DNA of 64,000 bases, from NCBI GenBank assembly GCA_946406115.1, contig OX291544.1, positions 34,551,521 through 34,615,520 on the forward strand, written 5' to 3'. The notes below the pieces were generated by a model. The model was given only the letters and a program-made list of their open reading frames with translations, had not been told where the DNA came from and made no database searches. Of the stretch, positions 1-11,439 are shown piece by piece. Made by a program: the position numbers and the translations under genes. Each line of letters starts with the position of its first letter. Position 1 is the stretch's first letter. The stretch is from Apoda limacodes. Lineage: Eukaryota; Arthropoda; Insecta; Lepidoptera; Limacodidae.

Positions 1-131
1 CCCCGTTCAACATAACCTACTTTTCCAACATTCTGCATCAAATAACAACAACTTTACTATCAATTCGTAAAGGGACTAGCATGTATGTATGAGCAAAAAC
101 ATATGTTGATTGTGTCTCATGTGTACCTCAG

Positions 132-335
132 TTGTTCGACTTCGATGTGGAGGTGCAACCAATCCTGGAGGTGCTGATTGGCAAGACGGTGGAGCAAGCA
201 CTGGCGGAGACTGCGCAGGAAGAGGAACTGGTGACGCTACGCGAGCACCAGCGTCGTTTTCTGGAGATGCGGGACGCTGAGCGCGCCGAGCGGGAGCGTC
301 TCGCGCGGCAGGACGTGCGTCTGCACAACGAGAAG
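132..335 (+). CDS. RSPH3: RSPH3 internal exon a (radial spoke protein 3 core)
   Basis: Internal exon of a radial spoke head protein 3 homologue, a structural and A-kinase-anchoring component of the stalk of axonemal radial spokes in cilia and sperm flagella. It reads 68 codons without a stop, opening LFDFDVEVQPILEVLIGKT and continuing through a Glu/Arg-rich helical stretch (EEELVTLREHQRRF, then ERAERERLARQ) typical of the Radial_spoke_3 family. The acceptor is ctcag at 127-131 and the donor is GTAAAT at 336; the exon ends in phase 0, matching the exon at 9377. There is no start codon here, so upstream exons lie outside the window. GC content and codon use differ sharply from the AT-rich flanks. 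Family assignment is strong; species and expression cannot be judged. Confidence 0.88.
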
Positions 336-371
336 GTAAATTTGCATCACTTTCGCACGTCTTTATCGCTC

Positions 372-428
372 CACCAGCGCCGAACTGGTTCCTGAAGATG
401 CGCAACGCCGAGCGCGCCAAGTGTGAGC
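372..428 (+). pseudogene. decayed partial duplicate of RSPH3 exon a
   Basis: About 57 bases, starting 36 bases after the exon donor, resemble the middle of the preceding exon: CACCAGCG, then a CTGAAGATGCG block and ACGCCGAGCGCGCC, in the same order as exon bases near 246-296. Small indels and substitutions break the frame and there is no splice donor after it. It looks like a relic of a local tandem duplication, not a functional exon. Confidence 0.6.
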
Positions 429-639
429 TTGTTACTCTTTAATCAAACGATAAACGTGAAAATTAATTGACGGCCATGTCGAACACGCCAAAACTTAGGG
501 TTCCGTAGTAAAAGAAATAATTACATCTAAAAAACCAATTTTGATTTTTGTAGAAAGTAGATATTCAAAAAGCCCCTAAACATCTTTAGATTTTCAGAAC
601 ACACAGTTTTCATTGAAAAAATACCCTAACAAAATGTTT

Positions 640-1027
640 TCTAATTTTTTTATACCACTAAAGTGGCAAGCAAGCACACGGTCCGCCTGATGGTTAGCGG
701 TCACCGTTGCCTATGGACGCTTGTAACAGCAGGGGTATCCCTCGCGCGTTGACGATCCTTCAAAAATCCAATAACTTCTTTCTTGAAGAACCACATACTG
801 TAGTCTTTAGAGAAAACCTTGGCAGGGAACTTATGCGTTCGCGTTCGCGAGAGGAAGTTTCTCTGAAACCGCACTGTACGCGACCATTTCGGTTCTAAAG
901 TGTGATAATGAATTGCCTGCCGATGGCGAGCGGTGCGATGATAGAAAGTAGCCGTGGGCATCATTTCGACGATTTCTCAGAACACAACCCATTGTACAAG
1001 CGGTAGAATACACACAGGGAGGCAATA
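640..1027 (-). mobile_element. family A non-LTR retrotransposon, 5'-truncated 3' fragment
   Basis: Minus-strand 3' end of the jockey/CR1-like family A, whose long copies are at 44.4 and 51.5 kb. It carries the T-run (A tail on the minus strand) followed by ATACCACTAAAGTGGCAAGCA, the family's 3' terminus, then the RT C-terminal peptide MMPTATFYHRTARHRQ. Homology stops near 1027, a 5' truncation typical of target-primed reverse transcription. Frameshifts are present and it is not functional. Confidence 0.85.
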
Positions 1028-1029
1028 TG

Positions 1030-1440
1030 CATAAAATGAAGACAGATAAATAAGCCATATATCGTATTCCTAGTTGTAAGAAGGCATTTGGCCAAGATAC
1101 AACAATTAACATTCTTGTCCCTTGTCCCTTACAGATCGGTCATGGGGTTCCTTAGCGGTTATGCCCTTCGTGTGTGGATGAGTAAATAGGAAGTATATGA
1201 GGTTTGCGTGTTAGGTTGGGTGAGTATGAGTGATGAGGTTAGAGTATTAGATGCATACGTAATGTAAGTTTTTAGGGATCGGTTCTGTCTTTTTAAATAC
1301 TAAATTAACAGCCCGGAAAATTCGTCTAACCGAATTTTCACGAGGAAGGGGGGATAATATAGCAAGTAATTTTTTTTTTGATATGTAATATTTTATCTGT
1401 AAATAGCTTTAGTTCTCCTTTTGTGTTTCTACTTCCAATT
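1030..1440 (+). mobile_element. diverged 3' end of the gypsy-type LTR family (3' UTR, polypurine tract, start of LTR)
   Basis: Diverged inverse copy of 19,200-19,590 in the intact LTR element. It shares the ATCGGTCATGGGGTTCCTTA block, the TTCGTCTAACCGAATTTTC block and the polypurine tract AGGAAGGGGGGATAA near 1344-1358. A decayed LTR start (tatagcaagtaatttt against TGTAGCGAGTGAAGTA) follows. This shows an older insertion of the same family in the opposite orientation. Confidence 0.75.
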
Positions 1441-2335
1441 TTTTTGACGTGACAACGTCTTATAAATTGGTTTGCCGGGTGACACTTCAAGAAACTGCGT
1501 TACGCTCCGCTCACGTTATGCGCTCACAATGAGAGCGAGTGAGAGGCACGCGGCATGGTTAGCCCGCCTAAGAGCGAGAGAGACAGACATAAAAAGTGAA
1601 AGGCACAAGTTGTCACGTTACAATGTTAATAATATTACGATTAATAGCAATGGTTTTTGTAATTTCTATATCCATGCAAGAAATGCCAAACTTATTTACT
1701 TAACCATACCGGTGTACTTTAAAATTTGTTAATTGAAAACTTCACGTATAGTAAAAGAAAAGATGTGAAGTCAGTTTTGAAAATGAAAAATCAATTAATG
1801 ACGTGATAGTGGTAGCGAAGAATAATATTGAAAAATAGTGTTGTGATATTCTGAAACAAGGAAAACAAACAACAGGAAAATATATTAATTTGGAGGAGTA
1901 ACGGAGTGAAGTATTGGGTTTTAGGGTATAGCCACAAACCCTTATCTACAGGTACCATATTATTTTTAATAACTGTGAACCATACTGGTTATTTTCCTTG
2001 CCTACGACTGAATCATCAATTTCGCAATTTTGAACATAATTTTAAAGATATTCAAAAGCCGGCGAGGGTTTGGATTTGCTAGACTGGATCAAGTTATAAA
2101 TAAATTGTTGAAACATTTGTGAAAGTATTTAAACCATATCACAAAAGTTATACGTAAAACATTTGCGGTACAGTCTACGAGAAAATACAGAAGTTCCTCA
2201 ATCTGGGACAATTGCCGAAAATTAAAATTGATCACGGAAATGTTTCCGTGACAATCGTAACATTTAATTGTAAATGGTGGTAGCATTATAAAAATAAAAT
2301 TAATTTAAATAACGGACTCACTTAAATCTTTTATT
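1441..2335. other. unassigned intronic sequence
   Basis: AT-rich intron DNA with a GC-richer patch at 1480-1600 holding several GAGCGAGAGAG-like purine stretches. The short reading frames here show no recognisable family. I see no RNA gene or repeat I can name. Confidence 0.4.
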
Positions 2336-2342
2336 TTATCTT

Positions 2343-3245
2343 CCCCTGGGAAAAAGATCTTGACACGCAAACTTTACCTTGGCTTGCAAATGATCTCGGA
2401 ACTGAACATCGCTGGAGAAGTCAACACCGAGGATCTCAATGGTTTTGGAGATGGAGAGGAAAGTATTTTGGAATTCTGGGACCACAGTGAATGTGGTTTT
2501 CTTAGCGGTGAACGCGCAGACTTGTGTCTTTATAGGGTTGAATCGGACCAAATTTTCCAATCCCCAGTCCGAGACCTTGAAAAGAGTGGTCTCGATTTGA
2601 GACACTAGTTCTCCAAGCTTTTTCTCTACAACGGAACGAGGGATGTTTGCATGACCCGTGTAATAAGCGTCTTCAGTACTGTCATCTGCATAGCAATGTA
2701 TGTTTTTAATGTCCAACATAAAATTGATATTCAGTAGAAACAGCGTAGGAGACACAGATCCTTGCGCGACCCAAGCATCATTGTTCATGCTATCAGAGCA
2801 ACTACCGTTAATAATGGCTCGTATGCGTCTGCCGGACAAAAAGCTAGCCTCCAATTTGCATAAGCCCTCGGGCACTTCGTCAGATGAAAAATATATAGAA
2901 GACCCCGGTGCTAGACCCGATCGAACGCCTTCACTATGTCTATGCCAATGCCTCTTCCTTACTCTCAATGGCTAGAGATGTATGAGATACACTAGAAGGT
3001 CACCAGTCGAGAGGCCATGGCGACAGCCAAATTGACAGTCGCTGACCCTGGTCGTGTTTTCCTAGGTATCCTAGAAGCTGTGTGTTAATTACACTCTCAA
3101 TCACCTTGAAGAGGAGAGAGGTAAAAACAATAGGCCTATAATTCGATGAAATCGATCTATCGCCCTCTTTGGGAATTGAGAGTGCACATATCCAGTCTTC
3201 TTAAAGACGTAAATTGTCTAGTGTGGTAGGAAATCGCGGAGCCTT
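2343..3245 (-). mobile_element. family A reverse transcriptase fragment
   Basis: Minus-strand central RT segment of family A, truncated at both ends. Readable parts include SFLSGRRIRAIINGSCSDSM, the polymerase motif CYADDS and LGVDFSSDVQFRDHLQ. Several substitutions, indels and a damaged GVPQGSVLSP motif (read as WVAQGSVSP) show long decay. It lies next to a family B fragment in the first visible RSPH3 intron. Confidence 0.85.
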
Positions 3246-3261
3246 ATTTCGGTCTTTTAAT

Positions 3262-5367
3262 TTAAATAATTTGTTATGTGGACTAACTAGAATTGATTTA
3301 TCTAGTGCAACTTACATTTATAATATATTTATTGACATAAAACCAATTCAAAATTCAATTATAATCAATCTAGAGTCAGATCATTATTAGAAAGTCAGAA
3401 AGAATAGTAAATACTAAAAAGGAAATTAAATTTATACCAATTACAACTAAATGGATTGAATCATTTAAATCTAACTTATTGCATCAACTTCCGGATTTAC
3501 TTTATAATGGCAACCCAAATAATATGTACAATACTGTTCTTGACACTATTACTATAGAGTATGATATAATATTTACTGCAATAAAGAAACTCTTTTCAAG
3601 TTGCTTTAGTTCCAATGAATGGGCTATCCCAGGTATTTATAAAAGTAGGCGTAAAAGGTATGAATTACATTAAGAAAGAACATATAATAATAGCCAAGTA
3701 TTTGGGGAATATGAAAAAAATACTCAAAAACCTTTAAAAAGATAGGCATCTTGTTGAAAAATTAATTCACCTCAGAAATAAAGTAAAAAAATCAACAAAT
3801 AAAATAAAAATTACATAGGACATAATAAAAAATGAAACTGGTAAAGCTAGGAATTCTTGTCAGGGCTTTAAGTTGATTGTAGGCGATACTGGTTTAAAAA
3901 CAAATTCTGAGATAGCTGTTGCTTTTGAATTTTTTTTAGCAATATTCTATTCACAACAACTGAACATCTTAACTCAAGTCCCATTTTAGCAGAAAAATAA
4001 ATAAAAACTAATGATCCTGAATGTAAAGTCCCCTTTGTATTTAAAAACATTAGTCCTACGGATATCATTACTACATTTAAAACATTGGAAACAAAACAAA
4101 TCACCACAGGCCTTTGGGGACTTTCTGTTAAAACTATAATCTCAATTATTCATGTTATAGCACAACTCATAGCCATAATTTTTAAAAGTTGTGTTGATAG
4201 TGGTGGTGTGTTTCCTGATGAGATGAAACTTAGCAAAGTTATACCTTTTTTAAATCAGTTAGGTCAACAGATCCTAATAATTCTGCCTATTTCAATACTA
4301 CCTATACTCAGAAAAGTTTTTAAAAAACACATACTTTGTCAAATGCTAAGCCATTTCTGTGTCAATGACTTACTTAGTAGTAAACAGTTTGACCTTATAA
4401 AAGGCCGTTCTACAACCGATGCAGGAGTGGCACTATTAAAAAATATATTTAAATTATGGGAGGATTCACATGATGTTCTTGGAGTGTTTTGTGATTTATC
4501 TAAGGCATTTGACTGGGTCCAACATGAAAATCTCATCAGGAAGATACATTACTATGATATTAGAGGCAAAGCTCTCGACCTTTTGACTTCTTAATGAGTA
4601 GCAGAGTACAGAAAATAGATATGAACGGGGAAAGATCTCCGGAATCAGCAGTCACTATGAGAATTCAGTAGGACTCAATTCTAAGTCCCTTTTTTTTGTA
4701 ATTTACATTAATGATCTCCAATATCATGTGAAAACCAAATTGTCTTATTTGCTGATGAAACCTCTTTATTTTTAAACTTTAGAGACGACGGACATGTTTA
4801 CAATGAATTAAATAACGCCATTTCTAGGATTGTAAATTGGTTTATCGCTAATATTTTGTTACTTAATGAGAAAAAACCAAATGTATTAAATTTACATTAG
4901 TTAGTCAGATCCAGACATGTATTAATATTAATGGCGAGCAATTAGAACTTGTTATTTCAACAGTCTTTCTTGGCGTAACGCTTGACTCCAAACTTCAATG
5001 GGTTCCTCATATTCATAACCTAGCTAAATAAAGTTCTGCTGTGTATGCGATCGAGAAATAAAACAATTGACTGATGTTGACAATGCAAAAATAGTATATT
5101 TTAGCTATTTCCATAGTTTAATGACATATGTCATCTTATTGTGGGGTAGCGCGGCTGATGTAAACACAATATTTGTGTTACAAAAACGGGAAATTTGTAC
5201 TATTTACAAATTAGGATCTAGGATATGTATGAGGGATAGGTTTAGGGAAGTAAATATTTTAACTTAAGCGTCGCAGTACATATATAAAAAACTTTTATAA
5301 CATATAAAAATATCAGTAGTTTCAGCAAGAAAAGTAACGTTCACAAAGTAAATACTAGAAAAGACAA
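3262..5367 (+). mobile_element. family B non-LTR retrotransposon, degenerate copy
   Basis: Plus-strand relic of family B, whose better copy is at 13.6-15.7 kb on the minus strand. Recognisable RT segments include GLWGLSVKTIISIIHVIAQ, FCDLSKAFDWVQHENLIRKI and LTDVDNAKIVYFSYFHS. The YADD-type box appears as FADETSLFLNFRDD. Upstream, around 3440-3670, an open stretch (WIESFKSNLLHQLPDLLYN) extends further 5' than the second copy. Many stops and frameshifts. The right end abuts the 5' end of a family A copy at about 5373, so A probably inserted into or beside it. Confidence 0.8.
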
Positions 5368-5372
5368 GAATA

Positions 5373-8165
5373 GAGGTAGGGCACTGCAAGTACTCGCTCG
5401 AATAAGCCACACGAACAACTAAAGCAGGGCATAGCGAGTACTTGCTCGAATGAGCAGCCCGCACTGGGGAAGTACCTAACAGAAAACCGCGGCCATAATA
5501 ACACTAACATTGAGTAGTGTTGTGTTCCTGGCGGTGAGTAAGGTTGCCAGAGCTCTTTGAGGATTCGCTGCGCGGACAGCGGAGGACCGGCGGTGCTTGT
5601 TGAGTTTGACGACTGACAAAGTTCTAGAGCAATATCCCACAGCAGAACTAGTTATTTTGGGAGACTTTAACGCCCACCATCGCGAGTGGCTCAGTTCTCG
5701 AACCAATAACTATGCTGGGATATCTGCTCATGAATTTGCTCTGACCTATGGATTCTCACAGCTGGTACTTTCTTCAACGAGAATACCAGATATAGAGGAA
5801 CATACGAGCTCCTTATTGGAACTTCTGCTGACTACTCGTCTGGACGGATACTCCGTCTCAGTGGATGCGCCTCTTGGCTCCTCGGACCACTGTCTCGTTC
5901 GGACTCAAGTGTCATGCACACAACCCGATCCTTCTGGGCCAACTAATTGGCGTCGTGTGGGGCACTATAAGTCGGCAAACTGGGATGGATTGCGAGAATT
6001 TTACGCATCGTACCCGTAGAGGCAGATCTGCTTTAACACAGAAGATCCTGACGTCTGCGCAGCCGCAGTCACTGAGACAATCCTTGCTGGTATGAAATGC
6101 TATATTCCTAACCCGCGATTAGCTGCCGGCGTCAAAAAACGACCGTGGTTTAATAGGTCTTGCAGAAAAGCTAAAATTCTTAAGCAAAATGCATATAAGG
6201 CTTGGACCACGGCTCGTTTTAATAAGGATCCGAATATTTCTGAGTTAAAACGCAAATTAAATGCTGCCTCGAGGTTCAGTAAGAAAGCAACTGCCAGAGC
6301 AAAATTCCAATTCATCGGCAAAATAGGTGGGCGACTTGCGAGCTATCCTTCTAGGAGTCGTGCTTTCTGGTCGCTTGCCAAAGCTGCCGAAGGGAACTTT
6401 TGCCAGTCGTCGTTACCACCACTGCGAAAGACCGATGGTGACTTGGCCCATAGTGCTAAAGAGAAAGCCGATTCTACTGGGCAGTCTCTTTGCCTCGAAC
6501 TCAAACATGAACGATGAAGGCGCTGTACCACCTACTATACCGTGGTGCGGTAAGACCATGCCAGAAATCTCCATAACGCAGCGGGAGGTCAGGCGGGCGT
6601 TGCTTTCTCAAGACGTTCATAAGTCGAGTGGGCCAGACGGTATACTAGCAGTGGTGCTTAAGCAGTGTGCTCCTGAGTTATGTCCTGTACTCACGCGCCT
6701 CTTCGCGCTTTCCTACCATACTAGGCAATTTCCGTCTTCATGGAAGACTGCGAATGTGCACCCGGTGCCCAAAAAGGGCGATAGATCAGATCCATCGAAT
6801 TACAGGCCTATCGCTATTACCTCTCTCCTCTCTAAGGTAATGGAGCGTGTGATCAACACACAGCTTCTAAGATACCTAGAAGTACACGATCTGGTCAGTG
6901 ACCGTCAATATGGCTTTCGCCACGGTCGCTCGACTGGTGACCTTCTAGTGTATCTCACACACCGATGGGCACTAGCCATTGAGAGTCAGGGGGAGGCATT
7001 GGCATGTAGCCTGGACATAGCGAAGGCGTTCGATCGGGTCTGGCACCGGGGTCTTCTATCGAAGTTTTAAGAGGGTTTGTGCAAATGGGTGGCTAGCTTT
7101 TTGTCCGGCAGACGCATACGAACCGTAGTTGACGGTAGTTGCTCTGCTAGCATGGACATTAATGCTGGTGTCCCGCAAGGCTCAGTGCTGTCTCCTACGC
7201 TGTTTCTACTGCATATCAATGACATGTTGGACATCAACAACATACATTGCTATGCAGATGACAGTACTGGAGACGCTTTTTACACGGGTCGTGCAAACAT
7301 CCCTCGTTCCGTTGTGGAGGAAAACCGCGGAAAACTTGTGTCTCAAATCGAGACCACACTGTCCCAGGTCTCTGAATGGGTACAGGTAAACTTGGTCCGA
7401 TTCAACCCTACAAAGACATAAGTGTGCGCGTTCACCGCAAAGGAAACTCCATTCACTGTAGTCCCACAATTCCAGAACACTCCCCTCTCCATCTCCAAGA
7501 GCATTGGGATCCTTGGTGTCGACATCTCCAGCGATGTTCAGTTCCGAGATCATTTACAAGATAAAGTGAAGCTAGCGTCCAAAAAACTTGGTGTACTCAA
7601 CAGAGCGAAGCAGTACTTCACATCGGGGCAAAGGTTGTTACTTTACAAGTCGCAAGTTCGGCCCCATATGGAGTACTGCTGCCATCTCTGGGCAGGTGCA
7701 CCCGGATACCAGCTTGGCCCTTTTGACTTGGTTCAACGACGGGCTGTGAGAATTGTCGACGATTCCAAACTCACTTGCGGTATGTAAGTCTGAGGAGAGA
7801 CTTTGCCTCACTGTGTGTGTTCTACCGCTTGTACAATGGGTTGTGTTCTGAGGAACTGTTCGAAATGATGCCCACGGCTACTTTCTACCATCGCACCGCT
7901 CGCCATCGGCAAGGAATTCATTCTCACACTTTAGAACCTAAACGGTCGCGTACAGTGCGGTTTCAGAGAAACTTCCTCCCGCGAACGCTTAAGTTGTGAA
8001 ATGAGCTCCCTGCCAAGGTTTTCTGCAAGGAATACAGTATGGAGCTCTTCAAAAAAGAAGTTATTAGATTTCTGAAGGGTCGGCAACGCGCAAGTGATAC
8101 CCTTGGTGTTGCAAGCGTCCATAGGCGACGGTGACCGCTTACCATATTTGCCCTATAAGTGTAAC
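5373..8165 (+). mobile_element. family A non-LTR retrotransposon, internally deleted copy
   Basis: Begins with the family's 5' terminus AGAGGTAGGGCACTGCAAG and runs through the endonuclease-RT gene to near its 3' end. Relative to the 44.4-kb copy, the segment from the GTGCTTGTT of the 5' leader to GAGTTTGACGAC in the endonuclease gene (about 780 bases) is missing, joined near 5600. The first endonuclease motifs are lost, but GDFNAHH, SSDHCL, the RT boxes (SLDIAKAFDRVWH, AGVPQGSVLSP, CYADDS) and the C-terminus remain in several frames separated by stops. The 3' end also lacks about 20 bases near 8141. Non-functional. Confidence 0.88.
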
Positions 8166-9376
8166 TACTATGCTGTTTTTAGAGGATTTACAATTAGTGA
8201 TATAATTTATATGCTCTAGTGGGAACAGGCATACACTGATTAATGACAGGCTGATACATTTATTTTAAAAAGAAGCCCGCATATGATTTACAATCTCATC
8301 GCTAAACATAACATTATAGTTATCTATATGTATAAAAAATATATTAATGCAATAGAATAAGTTCAAAAGAAATTTTTACGTACCTCACATTACAAGTGTT
8401 TTGGTAATGTTTTGTCCTACTCGCATTTGCTACAAAAGTTTCATCTGTTGGACTTGGAATCACGACGTGAATACTTAGAATCAGTAACACCGTATAAAAT
8501 ATGTAGTAACTAAGTCGACTGTGTTGCGTTGTGTAATAACCTATATTACAGTGTAACCTCTCGAACATGTCCTCACGGACGTTGTCGTACCGACGCCGGT
8601 GAGCGCGCCCCCTTGCGCCCCCTTGCGCCCCCTTGCGCCCCCTTGCGCCCCCTTGCGCCCCCTTGCGTCATATGGAACAAAATTATAATAAGAACTTCAA
8701 TCACATTGATATAATCGATTCACCGAAAAGAACCTTTAGAAAGCTTACCAAAGAAGCATTAAGTATTACAAATTTTGTGAGATAATTAAACGAATAACTT
8801 TTATCTGTACGCATATGTGTATATATGTGTATTTATATGTGTGTATGTGAATACATATGTACATGTGTACCTATGTGTATGTATGTTTATGTATTTCTTT
8901 CCTTTTTTTTATTATATTGTATGTATTTATATGCATATTTTATATCATACATTTTAAACAGAACTTTTTTCAATTAATACTAAACTTGTACTTATTAAAC
9001 TCTGTCTGTCTAAACTAACATCTACTTGTAATCATTTGGGGTTTATGGTGCTGGTTACATTAATAATTTATACTGTTAATTAAGACTATTTAAGATGGTT
9101 TGATGTAACTTTTTAAAAATCCAAATAAATAAATTAATACATCAAGATTATTTTATACGATCGTATATTATCTTTATTCTGTGACATATGAGTAGGATCT
9201 GTCACACAAAAGCGTAACTATGCCGTCACATATCTGACCGTCGCAGACATCCACAGGTTTGTTTTTGTGTATGCGGTGAAGTGATAAATCAGAAAATACC
9301 TAATTCTAGTTATTAATAGGTTAAAAACTATAAAAGTAGAACGTAAAGCTCAGCCTAAGTTTCGAACTTATTACAG
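8166..9376. other. intron DNA with simple repeats, no gene seen
   Basis: Apart from the 10-bp minisatellite at 8605-8667 and a TG/TATG-rich microsatellite at about 8808-8890, this stretch is AT-rich with no recognisable coding sequence. It ends at the acceptor TTACAG of the RSPH3 exon at 9377. Confidence 0.5.
8605..8667. repeat. 10-bp minisatellite (GCGCCCCCTT)n
   Basis: Six head-to-tail, essentially perfect copies of a 10-bp unit GCGCCCCCTT. They form a short GC-rich, strand-asymmetric island in AT-rich intron DNA. Confidence 0.95.
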
Positions 9377-9539
9377 GAGCGGCGCGTGGCGGCGGCACGA
9401 GAGGCGAAAGCAACTGCGATAGAAGCGCGGGAGCGCGCGGCGGCCGGCGTGCTCGTGCAAGGATACGTGGCTGAGCTACTGCCCTCTGTGCTCGCCGGCC
9501 TGCGCGACAGCGGGTATCTGCTGGAGCGGGTACAGCGAG
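9377..9539 (+). CDS. RSPH3: RSPH3 internal exon b (radial spoke protein 3 core)
   Basis: Second recognised exon of the radial spoke protein 3 gene. It opens in phase 0 after TTACAG (9371-9376) and gives 54 codons plus one base before the donor GTCTGT at 9540. The peptide runs from ERRVAAAREAKATAIEAR through GYVAELLPSVLAGLRDSGYL to LERVQR. The LLPSVLAGLRDSGY stretch is the most conserved landmark of the family, and the amphipathic helix before it is where RSPH3 proteins are expected to bind partner dimerisation domains. The phase-1 end matches the exon at 31963, 22.4 kb downstream. A frameshifted duplicate of its 3' half follows. Confidence 0.9.
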
Positions 9540-9617
9540 GTCTGTACACACATACACAGGCACACAAATAGCCGTACAAACCCTCACAAAAACATATACA
9601 CTTTCCCTTACTACGCC

Positions 9618-9698
9618 GGTTCACGTGGCCAAGCTACGGTCTCCGTGTTTACCGGCCTGCGCGACAGCGGGTTCCTACTTTAGCGGGTACAGCGAGGC
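9618..9698 (+). pseudogene. decayed duplicate of the 3' part of RSPH3 exon b
   Basis: Repeats the end of the exon about 152 bases further on: CGTGGCCAAGCTACGG, then CCGGCCTGCGCGACAGCGGGT and GCGGGTACAGCGAGG. A one-base deletion shifts the frame, a TAG replaces the GAG codon of LLERV, and the donor GT has become GC. Flanking intron bases (TAGCCGTACA with CA-rich sequence) are duplicated too, so it arose by DNA tandem duplication, not retroposition. Confidence 0.85.
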
Positions 9699-9827
9699 CC
9701 ATACAAACATACATACCTACATAGCCGTACACACTCACAGAAACATACATACATACCCTTACCAGCACCGTGCTGTACTGCACTGCATGCTATATGTTGT
9801 GTATAAAACAGATAATTGATAATGAAA

Positions 9828-10226
9828 TTAGTTTGATGCGTGGACACATGCTTTCTACTAAGCAAAGTTTGTTGCGGGGACACATGCTTCTTACTACACA
9901 TGCTTCCTACTACGCATAGTTTGATGCGTGGACACATGCTTTCTACTAAGCATAGTTTGTTGCGGGGACACATGATTCTTACTATGCATAGTTTGATGCG
10001 GGGACACATGCTTTCTACTAAGCATAGTTAGTTGCGGGGACACATGATTTTTACTATGCATAGTTTGATGCGGGGACACATGCTTTCTACTAAGCATAGT
10101 TAGTTGCGGGGACACATGATTTTTACTATGCATAGTTTGATGCGGGGACACATGCTTTCTACTAAGCATAGTTTGATGCGGGGACACAATGCTTCCTACT
10201 ACGCATAGCTTGTTGCATGGAAACAC
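9828..10226. repeat. 36-bp satellite array with embedded palindrome
   Basis: About eleven units of roughly 36 bases alternate between a TTTGATGCGGGGACACATGC form and a TTAGTTGCGGGGACACATGA form. Many junctions contain the perfect 12-base palindrome ACTATGCATAGT or a near version. Because 36 is divisible by three, both strands show long repetitive reading frames, which I treat as artefacts. It sits in the 22-kb RSPH3 intron just after the exon duplicate. Confidence 0.92.
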
Positions 10227-10690
10227 ATGCTTCTGAACAACTTCTGCCGTACCTCAAGGTGGTTTACTCTCTCCTCTCTAGTTTTCAATTGTCATCAATT
10301 TTCTCCTAACCAAATCCAAACTTCTCCTGTTACAGGCACTTATATTACCGCTAATTGATTACTGTGATGTGTGTTATCTAGACTTAAACATCTCCTTAAC
10401 AAATTAGACCGCGTTATTAACAACTGTATTCGTTATATTTTCGCAAACTTTTAAAATGGCTTCCGTTTCGTTAACACTGAAACGCAAGGATTCTATAGGT
10501 TTAATCTTTTCTCTATTTTAAATGATCAGAACTCTCCATCTTATTTAAAATCTAGGTTTCGATATCTTTTTTTTTTTAGTATATTTAATTCTCAACACAA
10601 AATACATAATTATATTCTGCCAAGCTGCTGAGCAGTTGCCGCAATCGGCAGTGGCTGTCGCTCAAGCGTCAACGTGCAGAGATACCTAAT
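10227..10690 (+). mobile_element. family C non-LTR retrotransposon RT C-terminal fragment
   Basis: The reading frame around 10,320-10,500 gives LILPLIDYCDVCYLDLNIS and LNKLDRVINNCIRYIF, the usual region after the RT palm of jockey-like elements. Later come NDQNSPSYLKSRFRYL and damaged C-terminal sequence. Stops at several points and a poly-T-like stretch mark it as a relic. Too short to place in a clade. Confidence 0.7.
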
Positions 10691-11439
10691 ATAATATAAC
10701 TTAATAATAACATATTATGGAACTATAAAAACTAATTAGACTATGCAATGTTGCTATACATATTCACCGGTTAAGCGCGTAACGTGACTTGGCGCCAATC
10801 TAGATAAACAAAACTAAACAAATACATCTAGCTAGATGAACAAGTAATACTGAGGGTTTTATTATTAAGATCTTGCAATTTCTTTATATTTAATTATATT
10901 ATTGTAGATAATAGTGTAGGTATTGTATGCATAACAAGAGGTTGACATCGTACTTGCGCGCAGAAAGTGAGGCAGAGAAATTATGTCAATTGTCGCAATT
11001 TGTATAGAAAAAACGCAACTCACTAAATATAGTTATCTCTTTCTGATTTATACGTTACGTTATATCTGTTACATTTATTTTTAAACATCAGTTTTCTAAC
11101 ATCGCTCAGTATGAAGGTAACGTATCTTTACTTAATTATCATTCGGTAAAGTACAATATATCATACCAACTGTACAAAACTATATAAAGTCTATAAATAC
11201 GTATATAATGATAAGTCTATAAATATTTACTTATTACAGTTGCATGATGTCAAAGTAACTCAGTTATTGAATTAATATTATTTATAATTGTTACTACTAT
11301 TTATTATAATACAAAGATACACGCTTACAAGACCATCTATCTACATAAGTACACATTGTATTTTATGGACAAAACGATAAATAGTGTTGCGTTAAATTTT
11401 TTTGAGCTGGTGTCTTCACTTAATATTGTCATATTGTTG
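10691..11439. other. unassigned intron DNA
   Basis: AT-rich sequence with no coding stretch, RNA gene or clear repeat that I can identify. Confidence 0.4.

Noticed and set aside
76..420. 114-codon minus-strand frame over the first RSPH3 exon
   Set aside because: Shadow of the GC-rich plus-strand exon and its duplicate, which have family support and splice sites.
9680..10226. Long repetitive reading frames on both strands (KHVSPHQTMLSR-like repeats)
   Set aside because: A consequence of a 36-base tandem unit without stops; no start context, no family, intronic position.
9828..10226. A CRISPR array
   Set aside because: Units are contiguous without unique spacers, and the genome is clearly eukaryotic.
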